Shown: one piece after another, positions 6,804 to 10,066 of the stretch
How positions within the stretch are numbered: the stretch's first letter is position 1
Layout: every line of letters starts with the position of its first letter
Assembly (NCBI GenBank): GCA_002377645.1
Contig: DFQF01000027.1
Coordinates: 86,030 to 96,095 of the forward strand
Length of the DNA: 10,066 nt
From: Nitrospinaceae bacterium UBA3496
Lineage (GTDB): Bacteria; UBA8248
Reading direction: 5' to 3'
Notes under the pieces: model-generated
The model's database searches: none
What the model saw: the letters and a program-made list of their open reading frames with translations, nothing else
Told to the model about the DNA's origin: nothing
Position numbers and translations under genes: made by a program

Positions 6804-6817
6804 AATTAAGATTTTTT
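6794..6817 (+). terminator. AT-rich dyad plus T6 between the two CoA-transferase-like genes
   Basis: CTTAATTTAAAATTAAG (6794-6810) is a perfect 8+1+8 inverted repeat spanning the stop codon of subunit A (TAA 6801-6803). It is followed at once by A and six T (6812-6817). The realistic form is CTTAAT/ATTAAG with a five-base loop. The stem has only two G-C pairs across its length, so termination would be weak and would act as attenuation within the operon. Its position before a gene with no visible Shine-Dalgarno is notable. Confidence 0.3.
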
Positions 6818-6821
6818 CAAA

Positions 6822-7556
6822 ATGAAGAAAAAAAATATAGAAGAAATAGCGAATCAAATGGTCATATGCCTTTCCCGCGAAATCAGGGACAATGAAAAAG
6901 TATTTCACGGAGTAAACTCTCAAATACCAATGGTAGCAATTTTTCTTGCGAAAAAAATGCATGCCCCTAATCTTGTGCTGATAGAAGTTGCTGGCTCCAT
7001 AAATCCCGAGCCTAGATTCATGCCAAAAAGTACAAACGGCCCTGAACTTTGTCATGGTTCTGCTTCTCTTTTTTCAAATGCAGATACTTACGATCTTTTT
7101 GCAAGAGGCGGAGTCGATTTGATTTTCCTAAGCGGGGCGCAAATTGACAAAAAATGTAACGTTAATATGAGTTATATCGGAGACCCTAACAAACCCAAAG
7201 TTCGTCTTCCTGGTGGTGGTGGTGGTTCGGTAATTATGTCTCAAGCAAAAAGAACAATCATTTGGAAAACAAAACATGACAAAAGAGATTTTGTAGACAA
7301 TGTCGACTTTGTTACACAAACAGGGAATCTTCAAAAAGTTGTAACTCCGAGAGCAGTTTTTAAAAACGACGAAGGGAACCTTGAACTAGAGAGTATCCAT
7401 TCATGTTCTTCAAAAGAAGAAGTAATGGAGCAAACATCATTCAAGCTTGAAATTAATGATAAAATATGTAAAACGATTCCTCCAACAGACGAAGAAATAA
7501 AAATACTAGAAGAAATTGACCCAAATGGAACACGATTTATAGAATTTGGAGAATAG
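6822..7556 (+). CDS. Family I CoA-transferase-like subunit B
   Basis: 244-residue subunit B partner of the preceding gene, 18 bases downstream. Family features in order are LSREIRDNEKVFHGVNSQIP (17-36), LAKKMHAPNLVLIEVAGSIN (42-61), FLSGAQIDKKCNVNMSYIGD (102-121), the glycine loop RLPGGGGGS (128-136, encoded by five GGT repeats at 7212-7226) and VDFVTQTGNLQKVVTPRAVF, then EIDPNGTRFIEF near the end. In glutaconate CoA-transferase the catalytic Glu lies in VESG. Here the corresponding segment is IEVAG, so aligning on the glycine puts valine in the catalytic column and E55 one residue earlier. It may therefore be a hydrolase or lyase like IpdAB rather than a transferase; this is inference. The start ATG 6822 has no clear Shine-Dalgarno. 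An internal ATG at 6858 is the alternative, but the extra N-terminal helix fits the family. Confidence 0.88.
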   Translation: MKKKNIEEIANQMVICLSREIRDNEKVFHGVNSQIPMVAIFLAKKMHAPNLVLIEVAGSINPEPRFMPKSTNGPELCHGSASLFSNADTYDLFARGGVDLIFLSGAQIDKKCNVNMSYIGDPNKPKVRLPGGGGGSVIMSQAKRTIIWKTKHDKRDFVDNVDFVTQTGNLQKVVTPRAVFKNDEGNLELESIHSCSSKEEVMEQTSFKLEINDKICKTIPPTDEEIKILEEIDPNGTRFIEFGE

Positions 7557-7575
7557 TTTTTTCAAACAAAGCTGA

Positions 7576-7604
7576 TTGGCACATATGATCTAAAAAAATA
7601 CAGA
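7576..7604 (+). promoter_or_regulatory. Weak promoter candidate upstream of the RraA-like gene
   Basis: TTGGCA (7576-7581) and TACAGA (7599-7604) are spaced 17 bases apart in the 147-base gap before the RraA-like gene. The -10 matches only 3/6. The gap is longer than others within operons here, so a separate start is plausible. T6 follows the preceding stop at 7556, but no stem was found before it. Confidence 0.22.
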
Positions 7605-7703
7605 TGAGATTTTTTCTAAAAAATTATAGAAGTAAAAATTGCACACCCAGAGATTTTATGTTGAGATGACAGTACTGAATCTAGAAATAAAAAAGGGATA
7701 ATT

Positions 7704-8348
7704 ATGACCTCTGAATTACTAGAAAGATTAAAGATGTTTTCAACATGTCAAGTAGCAGATGCGCTTGATAATTTGAAAATAAAAGGGCACATGCCTGACA
7801 TACAATTATATTCACCGGATGAAGAATGTAGAATAGTAGGTCTTGCACATACAGTGCAAATGGTTCCATCGGGTGGTGGAAAAGTCCCATCATTAGAAAA
7901 ACACCATGTAGACTCTTCACCTCCAGAAAGTATCGTTGTGATATCAGTACCTCCCAATGTCACCACAGCAAATTGGGGAGGTCTTATGAGTACAAGGGCA
8001 ATCGCAATGAATCTAAAAGGAGTAATTCTTGATGGCAGGGCACGAGATATAGAAGAACACCGTGAAATGAATTTCCCTGTTTTTGCTAGGGGAGTTTCTA
8101 TTCACGGCAGTGGTGGATCTACGACTGCTTCAGCAGTAGGTGTCCCTATTAACTGCTCAGGAGTTACGGTTAGGGAGAATGACATTATATCTGCTGACCT
8201 TAACGGGGTAGTTGTCATTCCTCAAGAAAGATTTGAAGAAGTTGTAAATAAAATAGAAGAGCTAACTAAAATAGAAGAACAAATGATGGAAGCACTTAGA
8301 GAAGGAAACCCAATTGGAGAAACCTTTTCTAAATTTAGATTATACTAA
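7704..8348 (+). CDS. RraA-like / HMG-aldolase superfamily protein
   Basis: 214-residue protein of the RraA fold, which includes 4-hydroxy-4-methyl-2-oxoglutarate/4-carboxy-4-hydroxy-2-oxoadipate aldolases with oxaloacetate decarboxylase activity, and the RNase E inhibitor RraA. The start STCQVADAL (13-21) and the core WGGLMSTRAIAMNLKGVILDG (91-111) followed by RARD are typical. R114 and D115 of the DGRARD motif match the substrate-binding Arg and metal-binding Asp of the aldolases. NFPVFARG (123-130) and NDIISADLNGVVVIPQE (163-179) complete the fold. Keeping the aldolase residues favours an enzyme over an RNase E regulator. The WGGLMSTRA form resembles a subgroup annotated as dimethylmenaquinone methyltransferase-like, a name not supported by biochemistry. 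AGGG with six to seven bases of spacing precedes ATG 7704. It lies on the same strand downstream of the CoA-transferase-like pair, so a shared catabolic role is possible. Confidence 0.9.
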   Translation: MTSELLERLKMFSTCQVADALDNLKIKGHMPDIQLYSPDEECRIVGLAHTVQMVPSGGGKVPSLEKHHVDSSPPESIVVISVPPNVTTANWGGLMSTRAIAMNLKGVILDGRARDIEEHREMNFPVFARGVSIHGSGGSTTASAVGVPINCSGVTVRENDIISADLNGVVVIPQERFEEVVNKIEELTKIEEQMMEALREGNPIGETFSKFRLY

Positions 8349-8371
8349 CTTGCCGCCTCGTAAGTTCTAAA

Positions 8372-9055
8372 ATGTTCATTCTTCGTATTCATGAATCGTC
8401 TCGCTTGAATCGTTTAACTTCCTATGGAAGTTCTTTGTTGTTCATTTCTATTGTTTTTTTTTCATTTAATGGTTGCGCAACAAGATCGGTTGATCCCCGA
8501 ACATCTAGTTTTCAAAAAAGAGAACTCCTAGGAAAAGCATCTTGGTACGGACAACCATATCACGGCAGAAAAACAGCAAATGGAGAAACTTATGATATGT
8601 ACGCTTTAACTGCGGCTCATCGAACTCTTCCTTTCAACTCAAGAGTATTAGTCGAAAGAACAGATACCCAAGATAAAGTCGAAGTAAGAATTAATGACCG
8701 CGGACCATTTGTAGAAACCAGAGTTATAGATCTCTCAAAAGGTGCAGCTTCAAAAATCCGTATGATTCGAAAAGGAGTCGTCCCAGTGATCATAACTCCT
8801 TACGAAATTCCAACCGAAAGAAAAACTAAATGGATTGTCTTAATTGGGGGATTTAAATCTTCTTCTGAATTAAATTATATAAGAAGAAAACTCCAAAGAG
8901 ATGGAAATTATGTATTGAAAATAAAGGGTTGGCACGGAGATCGAAGCAAACACCATCTTCAAGTAAGAAAAATCAATAATAAAGATAGAGCCAAGAGGCT
9001 TGCAAAACGTTTACGGAACAGAGGTTATGCAGCCTTTCTTGTTCGAAGTAAATAA
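8372..9055 (+). CDS. rlpA: RlpA-like septal ring lipoprotein with SPOR domain
   Basis: 227-residue outer-membrane lipoprotein acting as a lytic transglycosylase on peptidoglycan stripped of stem peptides, usually at the division septum. An N-terminal hydrophobic segment (20-32) ends in a lipobox FNGC with C35 as the acylated residue. The double-psi beta-barrel spans about 53-143, with GKASWYGQPYHGRKTANGE, LTAAHRTLPFNSRV and RINDRGPF. D75, H83 and D109 correspond in spacing to Asp123, His131 and Asp157 of Pseudomonas aeruginosa RlpA, so it should be active. A basic SPOR-type domain (about 153-227, WIVLIGGFKSSSELNYIRRK to YAAFLVRS) follows almost without a linker, shorter than in many RlpA proteins. 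The start ATG 8372 is 23 bases after the RraA-like stop and has no clear Shine-Dalgarno. Its stop lies 3 bases from that of the convergent downstream gene. Function appears unrelated to the upstream genes. Confidence 0.93.
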   Translation: MFILRIHESSRLNRLTSYGSSLLFISIVFFSFNGCATRSVDPRTSSFQKRELLGKASWYGQPYHGRKTANGETYDMYALTAAHRTLPFNSRVLVERTDTQDKVEVRINDRGPFVETRVIDLSKGAASKIRMIRKGVVPVIITPYEIPTERKTKWIVLIGGFKSSSELNYIRRKLQRDGNYVLKIKGWHGDRSKHHLQVRKINNKDRAKRLAKRLRNRGYAAFLVRSK

Positions 9056-9082
9056 CTATTACCTTAAAGATTTCCGAACAAG
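9038..9082. repeat. Inverted repeat across the rlpA/YyaL-type convergent stops
   Basis: CTTGTTCG (9038-9045) and CGAACAAG (9075-9082) form a perfect 8-bp dyad with a 29-base AT-rich centre containing both stop codons. A structure here could serve as a bidirectional end for the convergent genes, but the loop is long and no T run follows on either strand. Confidence 0.3.
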
Positions 9083-10066
9083 TTCCGGATCGATCATCGG
9101 TAGTTTACAAGCATAATTTTCACACAAAAAAACTGTTGCGTTATTCTCAATTGGACTTTTGTCCTTGAGTATAGGCAAAGATAGTTTTTGTGAAATGTCA
9201 CTTGAATTAAAGGCAAGCACTTTATTAGGAAGATAAACACTATGAATCACATTCAGCATTTCTTTTGAGCCTTCAGATTCCAAATCACCTGAGAGAACAA
9301 TTTCCATAGGAGTATCTAAATAAAAATCTAATCCTACCAACATCATATGTAATGCTGCAGGAGCTGAATCAAGAATATGACTAAAAACTTTCATCGTTTT
9401 TTCGGCCATTTTTTCAAAACCAACCTCCCCTGAAATCCTAGACAATCTTAGAAGGGAAAGCACCGCAATAGAATTTCCACTCGGAATCGCGCCATCTTGA
9501 GACATTTTTTTTCTTACGATTAATTTCTCATGATCTTTAGAAGTAAAGAAAAAACCCCCGTTTTCATTATCTTCGAAAAGATTGGACATTTGATGACCAA
9601 TATCAACAGCAGCATCTAACCAACGTGAATTAAAGGTTGATTCGTATAATTCTGTTAAGCCATGAATCATAAATGCATAATCATCAAGGTAAGCATTTAA
9701 TTTTCCTGATCCTAATCTATATGAACGAACAAATCTTTCTCCATTCCACATCTTTTCTATAATAAAACCTGCAGATTTTTCTGCAAAATCAAGATAATTT
9801 TGATTTTGCAAAACTCTTCCAGCATTAGCCATCGAACCAATCATCAATCCATTCCAACTTGTTAAAATCTTATCATCTAAACCTGGCTTGACCCTTTTTT
9901 CTCTATGCTGAAACAATTTCTCCTTTCCATTCTGCAAAAGAAAAAGTAATTTCTCATATTCAATATTATTATCTTCACAGAATTTCTTAGGAGGTTTCTG
10001 AATAAAAAGTGCATTTGTACCTTTTTCAAAATTTCCTTTTTCTGTAACTCCATAAAAGGAGGCGAA
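9059..10066 (-). CDS. YyaL/SSP411-type protein (DUF255 family), C-terminal 335 residues
   Basis: The frame is open from the right edge to TAA at 9061-9059, so the N-terminus, which in this family carries a thioredoxin-like domain, is outside the window. The visible part starts FASFYGVTEKGNFE, as in the family's linker, then the (alpha/alpha)6-barrel-like region: REKRVKPGLDDKILTSWNGL, LDDYAFMIHGLTELYEST, a block around GGFFFTSKDHEKLIVR, DGAIPSGNSIAVLSLLRLSR, MLVGLDFYLDTPMEIVLSGD and the C-terminal FLCENYACKLPMIDPELV. The barrel resembles N-acylglucosamine 2-epimerase and glycosidase folds. A biochemical function for the bacterial proteins is not established to my knowledge. An in-frame TTG at 9937 is not a real start, because the conserved sequence continues upstream of it. 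Confidence 0.92.
   Translation of the reverse strand, partial: FASFYGVTEKGNFEKGTNALFIQKPPKKFCEDNNIEYEKLLFLLQNGKEKLFQHREKRVKPGLDDKILTSWNGLMIGSMANAGRVLQNQNYLDFAEKSAGFIIEKMWNGERFVRSYRLGSGKLNAYLDDYAFMIHGLTELYESTFNSRWLDAAVDIGHQMSNLFEDNENGGFFFTSKDHEKLIVRKKMSQDGAIPSGNSIAVLSLLRLSRISGEVGFEKMAEKTMKVFSHILDSAPAALHMMLVGLDFYLDTPMEIVLSGDLESEGSKEMLNVIHSVYLPNKVLAFNSSDISQKLSLPILKDKSPIENNATVFLCENYACKLPMIDPELVRKSLR

Noticed and set aside
7212..7226. Five tandem GGT repeats as a phase-variation tract
   Set aside because: The repeat unit is three bases, so slippage would not shift the frame, and it encodes the conserved glycine loop of the family.

Overview
The window looks like ordinary chromosome from an AT-rich Gram-negative bacterium. 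G+C is somewhere in the mid-30s percent by eye, genes are tightly packed, and there is no mobile element, tRNA or rRNA. The Gram-negative call rests on an RlpA-type lipoprotein with a lipobox and a SPOR domain. Stop codons are mostly TAA. MgtE ends at a TGA exactly where the family ends, so TGA is a real stop codon here. TTG and GTG starts occur, each behind a GGAG Shine-Dalgarno. The lineage cannot be fixed from the sequence; the long HflX with an N-terminal extension would suit a deltaproteobacterial or marine-type lineage, which is only a guess.

Layout. (1) 1-3081, minus strand: a probable operon mgtE, YbgC/4HBT-type thioesterase, leuS (leuS runs off the left edge), with gaps of 26 and 20 bases, driven by a good promoter at 3127-3155 whose spacer holds a short palindrome. 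(2) 3264-5317, plus strand: hflX followed by a thioredoxin-like [2Fe-2S] ferredoxin. No ordinary start codon lies at the proper HflX N-terminus; an ATT behind a GGAG sits there. (3) 5324-5836, minus strand: an AhpD-like protein with a full Glu/Cys/Cys/His set. (4) 6000-8348, plus strand: the two subunits of a family I CoA-transferase-like enzyme, then an RraA/HMG-aldolase-like protein. (5) 8372-9055, plus strand: rlpA. (6) 9059-10066, minus strand: the C-terminal part of a YyaL/SSP411-type protein that runs off the right edge.

The main point of interest is the CoA-transferase-like alpha subunit. Its reading frame is intact over 267 codons except for one in-frame TGA at codon 102. There is no frameshift, and the protein on both sides is well conserved. 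The TGA is followed by C, and 15 bases later an 8-bp GC-rich hairpin begins, with loop GGGCU whose first base is 22 bases past the TGA. Its codons are unusual for this genome. This is what a bacterial selenocysteine insertion element would look like, so the gene may encode a previously undescribed selenoprotein. A nonsense-mutated gene or a sequencing error remain live alternatives. The partner beta subunit does not show the usual catalytic Glu-Ser-Gly, and from memory the TGA column falls at or near the catalytic glutamate of the IpdA hydrolase subunit, so an unusual active site is possible.

No stretch longer than about 185 bases lacks a gene. The intergenic regions hold the promoters and dyads listed below.
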